DNA of 64,000 bases from positions 296,631 to 360,630 of the forward strand of contig NZ_JAIVMC010000006.1 of assembly GCF_020177265.1 (NCBI RefSeq), written 5' to 3'. Positions 54,190-63,548 of the stretch are shown in pieces. The notes below the pieces were generated by a model, which was given only the letters and a program-made list of their open reading frames with translations, did no database searches and was not told where the DNA came from. The stretch is from Pseudooceanicola marinus (GTDB lineage Bacteria > Pseudomonadota > Alphaproteobacteria > Rhodobacterales > Rhodobacteraceae). Position numbers and translations under genes: made by a program. How positions within the stretch are numbered: the stretch's first letter is position 1; every line of letters begins with the position of its first letter.

Positions 54190-55566
54190 ATGCTGACCAA
54201 TTCTCTTGTCGAGCTCGACCGCCGGCACCTCGTCCATCCCGTCTCCTCCTTCCGCGGCCACGAAGAGCGCGGCGTGCGCGTGCTGGCCTCGGCCAAGGGC
54301 GCCCGCGTCACCGACGCCGAAGGGCGCGAGCTGATCGACGGGTTCGCCGGCCTGTGGTGCGTCAACGCCGGATATGGCCACGAAAGCGTGGTCGAGGCCG
54401 CCGCCAAGCAGATGCGCGAACTGCCCTATGCCACCGGCTACTTCGACCTGGGCGCCGAGGCCCCGATCCGCCTGGCCGCCGAACTGGCGGAACGCAGCCC
54501 GGGCGATCTGAACCACATCTACTTCTCCCTGGGCGGGTCGGACGCGGTGGACAGCACGATCCGCTTCATCCGCTACTACTGGCATTCCAAGGGCCAGCCG
54601 GGCCGCGACCAGTTCATCTCGATCGCCAACGGCTACCACGGCTCCACCACCATGGGCGCGGGCCTGACCGCGCTGGCGGGCTTCCACGAAGGTTTCGGCG
54701 TGCCCTACGACTGGCAGCACAAGATTTCCTCGCACTACCTCTACCGCAACCCGGTGGGCGACGACGCCCAGGCGGTCATCGACGCCTCGGTCTTCGAGCT
54801 GCGGTCGAAGATCGAGGAGATCGGCGCCGAGAAGGTCGCGGCCTTCTACTGTGAGCCGATCCAGGGCTCGGGCGGCGTGCTGGTCCCGCCGAAGGGCTGG
54901 GTGAAGGCGATGCGCGAGCTCTGCGCGGAATACGGCGTGCTCTTCGTGGCAGATGAGGTCATCACCGGCTTCGGCCGTACCGGCCCGCTCTTCGCCTGCG
55001 AGGACGAAGGCATCGTCCCCGACCTGATGACCACCGCCAAGGGCCTGACCTCGGGCTATGCGCCCATGGGTGCGGTCTTCATGCGGGACCATGTCTATGA
55101 AACCATCGCCGAGGGCGCCGGCGCCAAGGCCGTCGGCCACGGCTTCACCTACTCCGCACACCCGGTCTCGGCCGCCGTCGCGCTGGAGGTGCTGAAGCTC
55201 TACGAAGGCGGCCTGCTGGAGAACGGGCGCAAGGCCGGGGGGCGTCTGATGGCCGGACTGGAAAGCCTGCGCGATCACCCTCTGGTCGGCGATGTGCGCG
55301 GACGCGGCATGCTGGCCGCCGTCGAGCTGGTCACCGACAAGGAGAAGAAGACGCCGCTGCCCGCCGAGGTGCAGGCCGCCACGCGCCTCTTCGACCGCGC
55401 CTGGGAACAGGGCCTCGTGATCCGCTCCTTCGCGCAGGGCATCTTCGGCTACGCGCCGCCGCTGTGCTGCACCGACGCGGACATCGACGGCATCGTCGAG
55501 CGCACCCGCGCCACGCTGGACCTGACGCTGGAAGACCCGGAAATCCGGGCCGTGCTGGCCGGATGA
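54190..55566 (+). CDS. Class III aminotransferase (putrescine/beta-alanine pyruvate type)
   Basis: 458-residue PLP enzyme. FAGLWCVNAGYGHESVVEAAAKQMRELPYATGYF is the family N-terminal pocket, NGYHGSTTMGAG the PLP loop, FVADEVITGFGRTGPLFAC the Asp motif, and TTAKGLTSGYAPMGA holds the PLP-binding lysine. It resembles omega-amino acid:pyruvate or putrescine:pyruvate transaminases. The ATG with CCGGAGA before it is used; the open frame extends 164 codons further but is not coding-like. It overlaps the GhrA-like gene by 4 bp. Confidence 0.88.
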   Translation: MLTNSLVELDRRHLVHPVSSFRGHEERGVRVLASAKGARVTDAEGRELIDGFAGLWCVNAGYGHESVVEAAAKQMRELPYATGYFDLGAEAPIRLAAELAERSPGDLNHIYFSLGGSDAVDSTIRFIRYYWHSKGQPGRDQFISIANGYHGSTTMGAGLTALAGFHEGFGVPYDWQHKISSHYLYRNPVGDDAQAVIDASVFELRSKIEEIGAEKVAAFYCEPIQGSGGVLVPPKGWVKAMRELCAEYGVLFVADEVITGFGRTGPLFACEDEGIVPDLMTTAKGLTSGYAPMGAVFMRDHVYETIAEGAGAKAVGHGFTYSAHPVSAAVALEVLKLYEGGLLENGRKAGGRLMAGLESLRDHPLVGDVRGRGMLAAVELVTDKEKKTPLPAEVQAATRLFDRAWEQGLVIRSFAQGIFGYAPPLCCTDADIDGIVERTRATLDLTLEDPEIRAVLAG

Positions 55567-56474
55567 GCCTGCTGCTGATTGCCCCCGACCGGCGCGCGCA
55601 GGCTTGGAAACAGGTCTTCGACGCCGCCGGCGAGGACATCATCCTTGGTGAGGCCGCGGTGGAGGACGCCGCGGCCGTCACGCATCTGGCCTGCTGGGTC
55701 CCGCCCGCGGACCTGTCGCGCTATCCCAACCTGCGCCTGCTCCTGAGCGTCGGCGCGGGGGTCGACCAGATGCCGGCGCTGCCGCCTTCGGTGCGGCTGG
55801 CGCGCACGGTCATCCCGGGCATTTCGCAGATGGTGCGGGACTGGGTGGTGATGGCCACGCTGATGCTGCACCGGGACATGCCGCTTTACCTTGAACAGGC
55901 GCGCGCCGGATTGTGGCAGGATCACCAGACCCGCCCCGCCGCGCAAACCCGCGTCGGTATCATGGGCCTGGGCCGCATCGGACAGCTGGTGGCCACGAGC
56001 CTGGGCGAGTTGGGCTTCGACGTCGCGGGCTACAGCCGCTCGGGCCGCCCGATGCCGGGCGTGCCCGTGTCGGGCCCCCGCGACCACGCGGCCTTCCTGG
56101 GCCGATGCGACATCCTGACCTGCCTGCTGCCCCTGACGGATGAGACCCGCGGCCTGCTGGACGACGCGCTGTTCGACGCCCTGCCCCGAGGCGCGCGGCT
56201 GGTCCATGCCGGGCGCGGCGCGCAGCTGGACATGCCGGCCCTGCGCCGGGCGCTGGACGACGGGCGCCTGGCCTCGGCCATGCTGGACGTCACCGACCCC
56301 GAACCGCTGCCCGAGACACACTGGGCCTGGGACCATCCCGGCCTGATCGTGACGCCCCATGTCGGCTCGGTCACCGATGACCGAGACGGCGCCCGCCACG
56401 CGCTGCAGGTGATCGCCGCCGACCGCGCCGGCACCACGATTCCGGGCCTGATAGACGGTACGGCGGGATACTGA
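55563..56474 (+). CDS. Glyoxylate/hydroxypyruvate reductase A-like dehydrogenase
   Basis: 303-residue D-2-hydroxyacid dehydrogenase similar to GhrA. The cofactor motif is GIMGLGRIGQLVATSLGELG (about 138-157). The catalytic Arg is in HAGRGAQLD, Glu in DVTDPEPLP and His in VTPHVGSVT; all three are intact, unlike in the other hydroxyacid dehydrogenase of the window. The first ATG overlaps the aminotransferase stop (ATGA), so the keto product of transamination may be reduced here. Its substrate is a short 2-keto acid; which one is not known. Confidence 0.87.
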   Translation: MSLLLIAPDRRAQAWKQVFDAAGEDIILGEAAVEDAAAVTHLACWVPPADLSRYPNLRLLLSVGAGVDQMPALPPSVRLARTVIPGISQMVRDWVVMATLMLHRDMPLYLEQARAGLWQDHQTRPAAQTRVGIMGLGRIGQLVATSLGELGFDVAGYSRSGRPMPGVPVSGPRDHAAFLGRCDILTCLLPLTDETRGLLDDALFDALPRGARLVHAGRGAQLDMPALRRALDDGRLASAMLDVTDPEPLPETHWAWDHPGLIVTPHVGSVTDDRDGARHALQVIAADRAGTTIPGLIDGTAGY

Positions 56475-56752
56475 GCCATGGACGCTGGGGGCGAGCGCGA
56501 TATGCCGCCCGCCGCCCGAATACGGAAGATTCTGCCGCTTCGCCCGCTGAATTTGGCGTTTCACCGAAGGTTTTCCCCGCCAGACTGGTTCTTGCGAAGA
56601 TACCTTCGACGGCCAGCGGCCCCCGGAAAACAAGGGGTCCCGGGCAAAGGTAGCAGAAACTGCCGCCGCCCTGCCCCGTGCTCCCCCGGGGTGGCCGTCA
56701 GACAAAGAATGTTCTGTGCCGCAGACGGCGCATAGAAGAAAGGACCGCCAAG

Positions 56753-57484
56753 ATGGCGACTGAAACCGCAGTGAAACCCCTGACCGCCTTCGGCTACGTC
56801 ACCTTCGACGTGGTCGGAACGCTGATCGACTTCGAGGGCGCCATCAAGGACGGTCTGGCCGAGATCGCCGCGAAGGAAAACGTGGACGTAGACGGCGAGG
56901 CCGCCCTGTCGGTCTACCGCGATGCCCGCTACGAGCCCGGCGCCGGTCTCTTCCCCGATGACCTGGGCCGCTGCTATTCGCGCATCGCCGAGGCCTTCGG
57001 CCTGCCCGATACCGAGGAATATCGCCAGCTGATGATCGAACGCGTCGGTGACGCCAAGCCCTTCGCCGACAGCGCCGAGGCCATGGCCAAGCTGAAAGCC
57101 CGCTACAAGCTGATCGCGATGACCAACGCGCGTCGCTGGGCCTTCGAGAAATACGCCGAGAAGCTGGGCCAACCGTTCTGGGCCGGGTTCACCACCGATG
57201 ATACCGGCTGCGAAAAGCCGAACCCCGACTACTTCCAGCAGGTGTTCGACTACGTGGCCAAGGACGGCGGCACCAAGGATGACATCCTGCACACCGCGCA
57301 GAGCCAGTACCACGACATCGGCATCTCTCGCGAACTGGGCATGACCAACGCCTGGATCCAGCGGCGCCACGCCCAGAAGGGCTATGGCGGCACGATCGAG
57401 CCGAAGGAATACACCGAGCCCGACTACCACTTCCACGCCCTGATCGAGCTGGCAGAGGCCGCCGACAAGGCCTTCGAAGCCTGA
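56753..57484 (+). CDS. HAD family hydrolase (haloacid dehalogenase-like)
   Basis: 243-residue HAD protein. Motif I reads VTFDVVGTLIDF, a DxVGT form like the DxYGT of L-2-haloacid dehalogenases rather than the DxDGT phosphatase form. Motif II is IAMTNAR, motif III CEKPNPDYFQ and motif IV HTAQSQYHDIGISRELG. The cap is helical. A dehalogenase or phosphatase activity cannot be decided. It lies 68 bp upstream of the family 5 binding protein on the same strand. The upstream 278 bp after the GhrA-like gene hold no gene. Confidence 0.82.
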   Translation: MATETAVKPLTAFGYVTFDVVGTLIDFEGAIKDGLAEIAAKENVDVDGEAALSVYRDARYEPGAGLFPDDLGRCYSRIAEAFGLPDTEEYRQLMIERVGDAKPFADSAEAMAKLKARYKLIAMTNARRWAFEKYAEKLGQPFWAGFTTDDTGCEKPNPDYFQQVFDYVAKDGGTKDDILHTAQSQYHDIGISRELGMTNAWIQRRHAQKGYGGTIEPKEYTEPDYHFHALIELAEAADKAFEA

Positions 57485-57552
57485 TCCAAACGGGCCAGTC
57501 CGGCGTAAAGACCGGAGCGGCCCATCCCACCCCACTCACAGGGAGAAGACCC

Positions 57553-59163
57553 ATGACCAACAAACCCACCAACTGGACCGGCCGCGATGACGCCCGCGTC
57601 GAGCACATGATCCGCCGTGGCGCCTCGCGTCGCGACCTTCTGAAGATGCTGATGGCCTCCGGCGTCGGCGCCGTGGCCGGTGGCTCGCTGCTGATGAAGG
57701 CCGGCGCGGCTGTCGCCCAGACCCCCGTCACCGGCGGTTCGCTGCGCGCCGCGGGCTGGTCCGCCTCCACCGCCGATACGCTCGATCCGGCGCTCGCCTC
57801 GCTGTCGACCGACTACGCCCGTATCTGCGCCTTCTACAACCGCCTGACCACGCTGGACGAAACCGGCGGCGTGCAGATGGAACTGGCCGAAAGCGTCTCC
57901 TCCGACGACGCCCAGACCTGGGAAATCAAGCTGAAGTCCGGCGTCACCTTCCACGACGGCAAGACCCTGTCGGCCGACGACGTGGTCTACACGCTGCAGC
58001 GTCACCTGGACCCGGCCACCGGCTCCAAGGTCAACGCCATCGCCAGCCAGATGACCGAGATCAACAAGGTCGACGACCTGACCGTGCGCATCGTTCTGAC
58101 CGCACCGAACGCCGACCTGCCGACCATCCTGGCGCTGCATCACTTCATGATCGTGGCCGACGGCACCACCGATTTCACCACCGCCAACGGCACCGGCGCC
58201 TTCATCTGCGAGACGTTCGAGCCCGGCGTGCGTTCGGTCGGCGTGAAGAACCCCAACTACTTCAAGCCCGAAGGCCCCTACCTCGACAGCTTTGAATTCT
58301 TCGCCATCGCCGACAACTCGGCCCGGGTGAACGCACTGATGTCCGGTGACATCCAGATCGCCGCAAACGTCAATCCGCGCTCCATGCGGATGCTGGAAGG
58401 CAACGACGCGATCAAGACCTCGGTCACCACCGCGGGCAACTACACCGGGCTGAACATCCGCCTGGACATGGAACCGGGCGCCAGCGCCGATTTCGTCCAG
58501 GGCATGAAGCACCTGATGAACCGCGAGCTGATCCAGAAATCCGTGCTGCGCGGCATGGCCGAGATCGGCAACGACCAGCCCGTCTCCCCCGCCAACCGCT
58601 ACTTCAACACCGAGCTGGCCCCGGCGGAATACGACCCCGAGCGCGCGCGCCATCACTTCGAGAAAGCGGGCCTGCTGGGCACCGAGATCCCGATGGTCGC
58701 CTCCGACGCCGCCGCCTCCTCGGTGGACTACGCCACCATCATGCAGCAGGCCGGCTCCGAGATCGGCATGAACCTGCAGGTGGAACGCGTCCCGGCCGAC
58801 GGCTACTGGTCGAACTACTGGCTGAAGGCGCCGATCCACTTCGGCCACATCAACCCGCGTCCGACCCCGGACATCCTGTTCTCGCTGCTCTACGGTTCGG
58901 ACGCCAAGTGGAACGAAAGCCACTACAGCTCCGAGCAGTTCGACAGCCTGATGGTCGAAGCCCGCGGTGAGCTGGACGAGACCAAGCGGACCGAGATGTA
59001 CTGGCAGATGCAGGAGATGATCTCGCGCGAAGCGGGCACCATCATCCCGGCCTATATGTCCAACGTCGACGGCATGGCCAGCAACGTGAACGGCCTGAAG
59101 CCCAGCCCCCTGGGCGGCCTGATGGGCTTTAACTTTGCCGAGTACGTCTGGCTCGACGCCTGA
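57553..59163 (+). CDS. ABC transporter substrate-binding protein, family 5 (peptide type)
   Basis: 536-residue exported binding protein. Long N-terminus with a Tat signal SRRDLLKMLMASGVGAVAGGS (about residues 26-46). The SBP family 5 domain follows: LAESVSSDDAQTWEIKLKSGVTFHDGKTLSADDVVYTLQRHLDP and the C-terminal YSSEQFDSLMVEARGELDETKRTEMYWQMQEM. Members bind peptides, opines, glutathione or other amino compounds. It is the first gene of a four-gene import operon with two permeases and a fused ATPase. Confidence 0.93.
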   Translation: MTNKPTNWTGRDDARVEHMIRRGASRRDLLKMLMASGVGAVAGGSLLMKAGAAVAQTPVTGGSLRAAGWSASTADTLDPALASLSTDYARICAFYNRLTTLDETGGVQMELAESVSSDDAQTWEIKLKSGVTFHDGKTLSADDVVYTLQRHLDPATGSKVNAIASQMTEINKVDDLTVRIVLTAPNADLPTILALHHFMIVADGTTDFTTANGTGAFICETFEPGVRSVGVKNPNYFKPEGPYLDSFEFFAIADNSARVNALMSGDIQIAANVNPRSMRMLEGNDAIKTSVTTAGNYTGLNIRLDMEPGASADFVQGMKHLMNRELIQKSVLRGMAEIGNDQPVSPANRYFNTELAPAEYDPERARHHFEKAGLLGTEIPMVASDAAASSVDYATIMQQAGSEIGMNLQVERVPADGYWSNYWLKAPIHFGHINPRPTPDILFSLLYGSDAKWNESHYSSEQFDSLMVEARGELDETKRTEMYWQMQEMISREAGTIIPAYMSNVDGMASNVNGLKPSPLGGLMGFNFAEYVWLDA

Positions 59164-59249
59164 GGCCTACCGACCTAAACGCGGTCTGCACGTCCTCCGT
59201 GGCGTGCAGACCATTCCCCTTTCCGCCTGCCAAATTCCGAGGTGGCCCT

Positions 59250-60206
59250 TTGCGACAAGCGCTCAAACCCTGGTTCCTGGTCCTGCAAAGGCTCGGTATT
59301 GCCTTTCTGACCCTGATCATCGTTTCCTTTGCCGTCTTCTTCGCCACCGAGCTGCTGCCCGGTGACGTGGCCGAAGTCCTCCTCGGTCAGGCCGCAACCC
59401 CCGAGGCCGTGGCCGCCCTGCGCGAGTCGATGGGCCTGGACGAGCCCGCCCTCAGCCGCTTCCTGGGCTGGCTGGTCGGCCTGGCGGGCGGTGATCTGGG
59501 CACCTCCTACGTGAACCGGATGTCGGTGGCCGAACTGATCGGCGGCCGCTTGGGCAATTCGCTGCAACTGGCCGGGATCGTGACGCTGGTGTCGGTGCCC
59601 GTGGCCCTGACCCTCGGCATCGGGGCCGCCATGTGGCGCGGCTCGCGCTTCGACCGGGCGGTGTCCGTTCTGACCATCTCCGTCATCTCGGTGCCGGAGT
59701 TCATGGTCGCCACCCTGGCCGTGCTGATCTTCGCCGTCTGGCTGGACTGGCTGCCCGCGCTCAGCTTCGGCGTCAACGCGGACGGGTTCTGGGCCATGCT
59801 GCGCGCCTATGCGATGCCGGTTATCACCCTGTCCTTCGTCGTCTCCGCCCAGATGATCCGCATGACCCGCGCCGCGGTGATCGAGACGATCAACACCCCC
59901 TACGTGGAAATGGCCCTGCTCAAGGGCGCCTCGCGCTCTCGCATGGTGTTGCGCCACGCGCTGCCCAATGCCCTCGGCCCGATCGCCAATGCCGTGGCCC
60001 TGTCGCTGTCCTACCTGGTCGGCGGGGTGATCATCGTCGAGACGATCTTCAACTACCCCGGTGTGGCGAAGCTGATGGTCGATGCGGTCTCCACCCGTGA
60101 CCTGCCGCTGATCCAGTCCTGCGCCATGATCTTCTGCGTCAGCTACCTGTCGCTGATCACCCTGGCCGACATGGTCGCCATCCTGTCCAACCCGAGGCTC
60201 CGCTGA
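59250..60206 (+). CDS. ABC transporter permease, DppB-like
   Basis: 318-residue inner-membrane permease of the dipeptide family: one N-terminal helix, a periplasmic loop, and five more helices. VGLAGGDLGTSYVNRMSVAELIG and VIETINTPYVEMALLKGASRSRMVLRHALPNALGPI, the EAA loop, are diagnostic. The start is unusual: a TTG at 59250 preceded by GAGGTGG gives LRQALKPWF, which begins like DppB proteins. The only upstream alternative in frame, a GTG at 59199, has no good binding site and adds unlikely residues. It overlaps the next permease by one base. Confidence 0.88.
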   Translation: MRQALKPWFLVLQRLGIAFLTLIIVSFAVFFATELLPGDVAEVLLGQAATPEAVAALRESMGLDEPALSRFLGWLVGLAGGDLGTSYVNRMSVAELIGGRLGNSLQLAGIVTLVSVPVALTLGIGAAMWRGSRFDRAVSVLTISVISVPEFMVATLAVLIFAVWLDWLPALSFGVNADGFWAMLRAYAMPVITLSFVVSAQMIRMTRAAVIETINTPYVEMALLKGASRSRMVLRHALPNALGPIANAVALSLSYLVGGVIIVETIFNYPGVAKLMVDAVSTRDLPLIQSCAMIFCVSYLSLITLADMVAILSNPRLR

Positions 60207-61066
60207 TGACGACACGCACTTCCTTCCTGTCCGCGCTGCCGACCCCGCGCAAGCTTGGCTACAGCTTCAACATGACCGGGCGGATCGGCCTGCTGGTGAT
60301 CCTGTTCTGGGCCGTGGTGGCGGTGATCGGCCCGATGCTGGCCCCCTACAACCCCGGTGAGATCGTCGACTGGGACTACTTCGGTCCGATGACCGGCGAC
60401 TTCTGGCTGGGCACCGACTACCTGGGCCGTGACATCCTTTCGCGGATCCTGATGGGCGCGCGCTATACCGTGGGGATCGCCCTGGCCGCCGTCACCATCG
60501 CCTGCGCCGGCGGTGTCATCCTCGGGATGATCGCCGCAGTGACCGGCGGCTGGTTCGACATGATCCTGTCGCGCCTGCTGGACGCCTTCAACGGCATCCC
60601 CTCGCTGCTGTTCGGCCTGGTCACCGTGGCCGCCGTCGGCTCCTCCATTCCGGTGCTGGTGCTGACGCTGGCGGCGATCTACCTGCCCGGCGCCTACCGC
60701 TTTGCCCGGGCGCTGTCGGTCAACGTCAACACCATGGATTTTGTCACCGTGGCCCGCGCCCGGGGGGAAAATACCCCCTACCTGATCGTGCGCGAGATCT
60801 TCCCCAACATCCTCGGGCCGGTCCTGGCCGACCTCGGCGTGCGCTTCGTCTTCATCGTGCTGGTGCTGTCGGGTCTGTCGTTCCTCGGTCTGGGCGTGCA
60901 GCCGCCGAACGCCGACTGGGGCGCCTTGGTGCGTGAAAACATCGAAGGCCTGTCCTTCGGCGCGCCGGCGGTTCTGTTCCCCTCGGTCGCCATCGCCACG
61001 CTGACCATCTCGGTGAACATGTTCATCGACAACCTGCCCATCAAGATCCGCGACAGGAGCGAATGA
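60206..61066 (+). CDS. ABC transporter permease, DppC-like
   Basis: 286-residue second permease of the import system. An N-terminal helix is followed by MLAPYNPGEIVDWDYF, then FWLGTDYLGRDILSRILMGAR, the DppC signature. The EAA loop is MDFVTVARARGENTPYLIVREIFPNILGP. Its ATG overlaps the DppB-like stop (TGATG) and its stop overlaps the ATPase start, so all three are coupled. Confidence 0.92.
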   Translation: MTTRTSFLSALPTPRKLGYSFNMTGRIGLLVILFWAVVAVIGPMLAPYNPGEIVDWDYFGPMTGDFWLGTDYLGRDILSRILMGARYTVGIALAAVTIACAGGVILGMIAAVTGGWFDMILSRLLDAFNGIPSLLFGLVTVAAVGSSIPVLVLTLAAIYLPGAYRFARALSVNVNTMDFVTVARARGENTPYLIVREIFPNILGPVLADLGVRFVFIVLVLSGLSFLGLGVQPPNADWGALVRENIEGLSFGAPAVLFPSVAIATLTISVNMFIDNLPIKIRDRSE

Positions 61067-62730
61067 TGACCAAGCCCCGCGTCACCGTCAAAGACCTGCA
61101 GATCGGCGCCACCACCGATTCCGGCCGCGATGTGGAGATCATCAAGGGCGTGTCCTTCGACATCGCCCCGGGTGAGATCATCGCCCTGATCGGCGAAAGC
61201 GGATCGGGCAAGACCACCATCGCGCTGTCGCTGATGGGTCATACCCGCACGGGTTGCCAGATCCGCGGCGGCCAGATCACCCTGGGCGATCACGAGATCA
61301 CCGGCCTGACAGAGCGCCAGCGCGCCGCCCTGCGCGGGACCAAGGTGGCCTATGTGCCGCAATCGGCCGCCGCCGCCTTCAACCCGTCGAAGCGGATCAT
61401 GGATCAGGTGATCGAGATCACCGCCATCCACACGCTGATGTCGCGCGACGCGGCCGAGAAGAAGGCGGTGGAGCTGTTCCGTGCCCTCGCCCTGCCCGAT
61501 CCCGACGACATCGGCGCGCGCTATCCGCACCAGGTGTCGGGCGGCCAGTTGCAGCGCCTGTCGGCCGCCATGGCACTGATCGGCGATCCGGAACTGGTGA
61601 TCTTCGACGAACCCACCACTGCGCTGGACGTGACCACCCAGATCGAGGTGCTGCGCGCCTTCAAGTCGGTCATGCAGCAAAGCGGCATTTCCGGCGTCTA
61701 TGTCAGTCACGACCTGGCGGTCGTCGCCCAGGTGGCGGATCGGATCCTGGTGCTGAAGGGCGGCGAGGTGCAGGAAGAGGGCACGACCGAACAGATCCTG
61801 GAGGCCCCGACACATCCCTATACCCGCGAACTGCTGGCCGCCTTCGACCCGGTGAAACACGAGGCCAAGCCAGCCGACCCCTCGCGGCACGACCAGACGC
61901 CGATCCTGGAGGTCAGCCACCTGCACGCGGGCTACGGCGACATCGTGAAGGGCGAGCCGACGGTGAAGATCCTGAAGGACATCAACTTCAAGCTGCCGCG
62001 CGGCCGCAACCTCGGCGTCATCGGCGAATCCGGTTCGGGCAAATCGACCCTGGCGCGGGCCATCGCCGGCATCCTACCGCCCTACCAGGGCGACGTGCTG
62101 GTCGACGGGCACGAGATGCGTCCGGGCCTGAAGGCGCGCTCGAAAGAGGAGCTGCGCCGCGCGCAGATCGTCTTCCAGCTGGCCGATACCGCGCTGAACC
62201 CCTCGCATTCCATCGGCGCCATCCTTGGCCGCCCGCTTGGGTTCTACCACGGACTGAAAGGCCGCGCCCGCGAGAAGCGGGTGATCGAGCTGCTGGACAT
62301 GGTGCACCTGCCCGCCAACATCCGCCACCGCCTGCCGGGCGAGTTGTCGGGCGGTCAGAAACAGCGTGTGAACTTCGCCCGTGCCCTGGCCGCGGAACCC
62401 GAGCTGATCCTGTGCGACGAGATCACCTCGGCACTGGATACCGTCGTCGCCGCCGCCATCATCGACCTGCTGAAGGAACTGCAGAGCGAGCTGGACCTCA
62501 GCTACATGTTCATCAGCCACGACCTGTCGACGGTCGAGGCGATCTGTGACGAGGTGCTGGTGATGTACAAGGGCGAGGTGGTCGAGGCCCTGCCCGCCGC
62601 CGAGATGTCGGCGCGCGCCGAACACCCCTACTCGCGCCTGCTGATCTCCTCGATCCCGCAGCTGGACACCGGCTGGCTGGCCTCGCTGGAACGCGATCCC
62701 AAGCTGGTCGAACAGTTCGCCATGCGCTGA
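61063..62730 (+). CDS. ABC transporter ATP-binding protein, DppD-DppF fusion type
   Basis: 555-residue protein with two ATPase domains in one chain. Domain 1: Walker A GESGSGKTT (about residue 47), signature VSGGQLQRLSAAMA, Walker B LVIFDEPTTALD. Domain 2: GESGSGKST (about 325), signature LSGGQKQRVNFARA, Walker B LILCDEITSALD. Oligopeptide-type C-terminal segments (THPYTRELLAAF, EHPYSRLLISSIP) follow each half. It starts at one of two adjacent ATGs (61063 or 61066) overlapping the permease stop. It energises the importer of the three genes upstream. Confidence 0.93.
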   Translation: MMTKPRVTVKDLQIGATTDSGRDVEIIKGVSFDIAPGEIIALIGESGSGKTTIALSLMGHTRTGCQIRGGQITLGDHEITGLTERQRAALRGTKVAYVPQSAAAAFNPSKRIMDQVIEITAIHTLMSRDAAEKKAVELFRALALPDPDDIGARYPHQVSGGQLQRLSAAMALIGDPELVIFDEPTTALDVTTQIEVLRAFKSVMQQSGISGVYVSHDLAVVAQVADRILVLKGGEVQEEGTTEQILEAPTHPYTRELLAAFDPVKHEAKPADPSRHDQTPILEVSHLHAGYGDIVKGEPTVKILKDINFKLPRGRNLGVIGESGSGKSTLARAIAGILPPYQGDVLVDGHEMRPGLKARSKEELRRAQIVFQLADTALNPSHSIGAILGRPLGFYHGLKGRAREKRVIELLDMVHLPANIRHRLPGELSGGQKQRVNFARALAAEPELILCDEITSALDTVVAAAIIDLLKELQSELDLSYMFISHDLSTVEAICDEVLVMYKGEVVEALPAAEMSARAEHPYSRLLISSIPQLDTGWLASLERDPKLVEQFAMR

Positions 62731-62735
62731 TCCCG

Positions 62736-62766
62736 TGGGGGCCTCTGACCGGGGCCCCCGTCTTTC
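62736..62766 (+). terminator. Terminator after the peptide-type ABC operon
   Basis: 7 bp GC stem GGGGGCC / GGCCCCC with a 9-base loop, then GTCTTT, just after the ATPase stop and before the convergent Lrp gene. Confidence 0.6.
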
Positions 62767-62788
62767 CGACCGCCCGCGGTTGATGGCC

Positions 62789-63283
62789 CTACAGCTTGTC
62801 CTCAAACAGGCGCGTCAGCGGGATCTGCGTCTTGGAAAACGGCGTCTTCATCACCACGAAGCTGAAGTACTTGTCGATCCCCACCTCGCGGTCGATCAGC
62901 CCCTCGATGATCGTCTGGTAGTCCGAGATCGAGGCGGCAATGAACTTCGCCAGGTAGTCGTAGCCGCCCGACACCAGATGGCATTCCACGCAGCTGTCGA
63001 CCTTCTCCAGCGCCTCCTGGAAGCGGGCGAAGTCGATCTGGCGGTGGTTCTTCAGGGTGAATTCGGTGAAGACGGTCAGCGTGTCGCCCAGCTTGGCCAG
63101 GTCGATCTGGGCGCTGTAGCCGGTGATGTAGCCGGCCTTCTGCAACTTCTTCACCCGCATCAGGCAGGGTGACGGCGACAGGTTCACGACCTCGGCCAGT
63201 TCCACGTTGGTGGTGCGCCCGTTCCGCTGCAATTCCGACAGGATCTTCAGATCGACGCGATCGAGTTTGTAGCTGGCGCTCAT
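62789..63283 (-). CDS. Lrp/AsnC family transcriptional regulator
   Basis: 164-residue DNA-binding regulator. MSASYKLDRVDLKILSELQRNGR with VELAEVVNLSPSPCLMRVKKLQKAGYI is the N-terminal HTH of Lrp. The C-terminal RAM domain (about 70-150, SGGYDYLAKFIAASISDYQ) binds amino acids. The ATG at 63283 is preferred; 40 further codons upstream look non-coding. It is convergent with the ABC operon and divergent from the tartrate dehydrogenase-like gene. Autoregulation through sites in the divergent region would be typical; its effector is unknown. Confidence 0.9.
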   Translation of the reverse strand: MSASYKLDRVDLKILSELQRNGRTTNVELAEVVNLSPSPCLMRVKKLQKAGYITGYSAQIDLAKLGDTLTVFTEFTLKNHRQIDFARFQEALEKVDSCVECHLVSGGYDYLAKFIAASISDYQTIIEGLIDREVGIDKYFSFVVMKTPFSKTQIPLTRLFEDKL

Positions 63284-63362
63284 GGTGTGTCCTCGTGCCG
63301 CCCGGACGTTGCGGTCTCGTCGCATCGCGTGAACAGGGTCTGGCCATACCATCGTAATTTCG

Positions 63363-63382
63363 GGCAATTGTCCATATTTGCC
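63363..63382. promoter_or_regulatory. Inverted repeat in the lrp / dehydrogenase divergent region
   Basis: GGCAA (63363-63367) and TTGCC (63378-63382) around the AT-rich TTGTCCATAT, inside the AT-richest part of the 265 bp gap. It is a plausible Lrp or promoter-proximal site, not a strong match to any consensus. Confidence 0.35.
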
Positions 63383-63548
63383 GCGACCGCCCGGGGGTGC
63401 CAATGTCGGTCAGACACCGACGCAATCTTCTGCCTGTCAGTATGCGAGCATGAGTGGAATGTGCTGCCAACCCGTAACCTTCGGCAGCTTTTTCCGCCGC
63501 GTTGGCAGGACAATCGCGGCAAATGAACGACCAGTCGAGGAGACGGAC

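Noticed and set aside
59199..59249. GTG at 59199 as the start of the DppB-like permease
   Set aside because: It has no convincing binding site and adds residues unlike the family; the TTG at 59250 after GAGGTGG gives the expected N-terminus.
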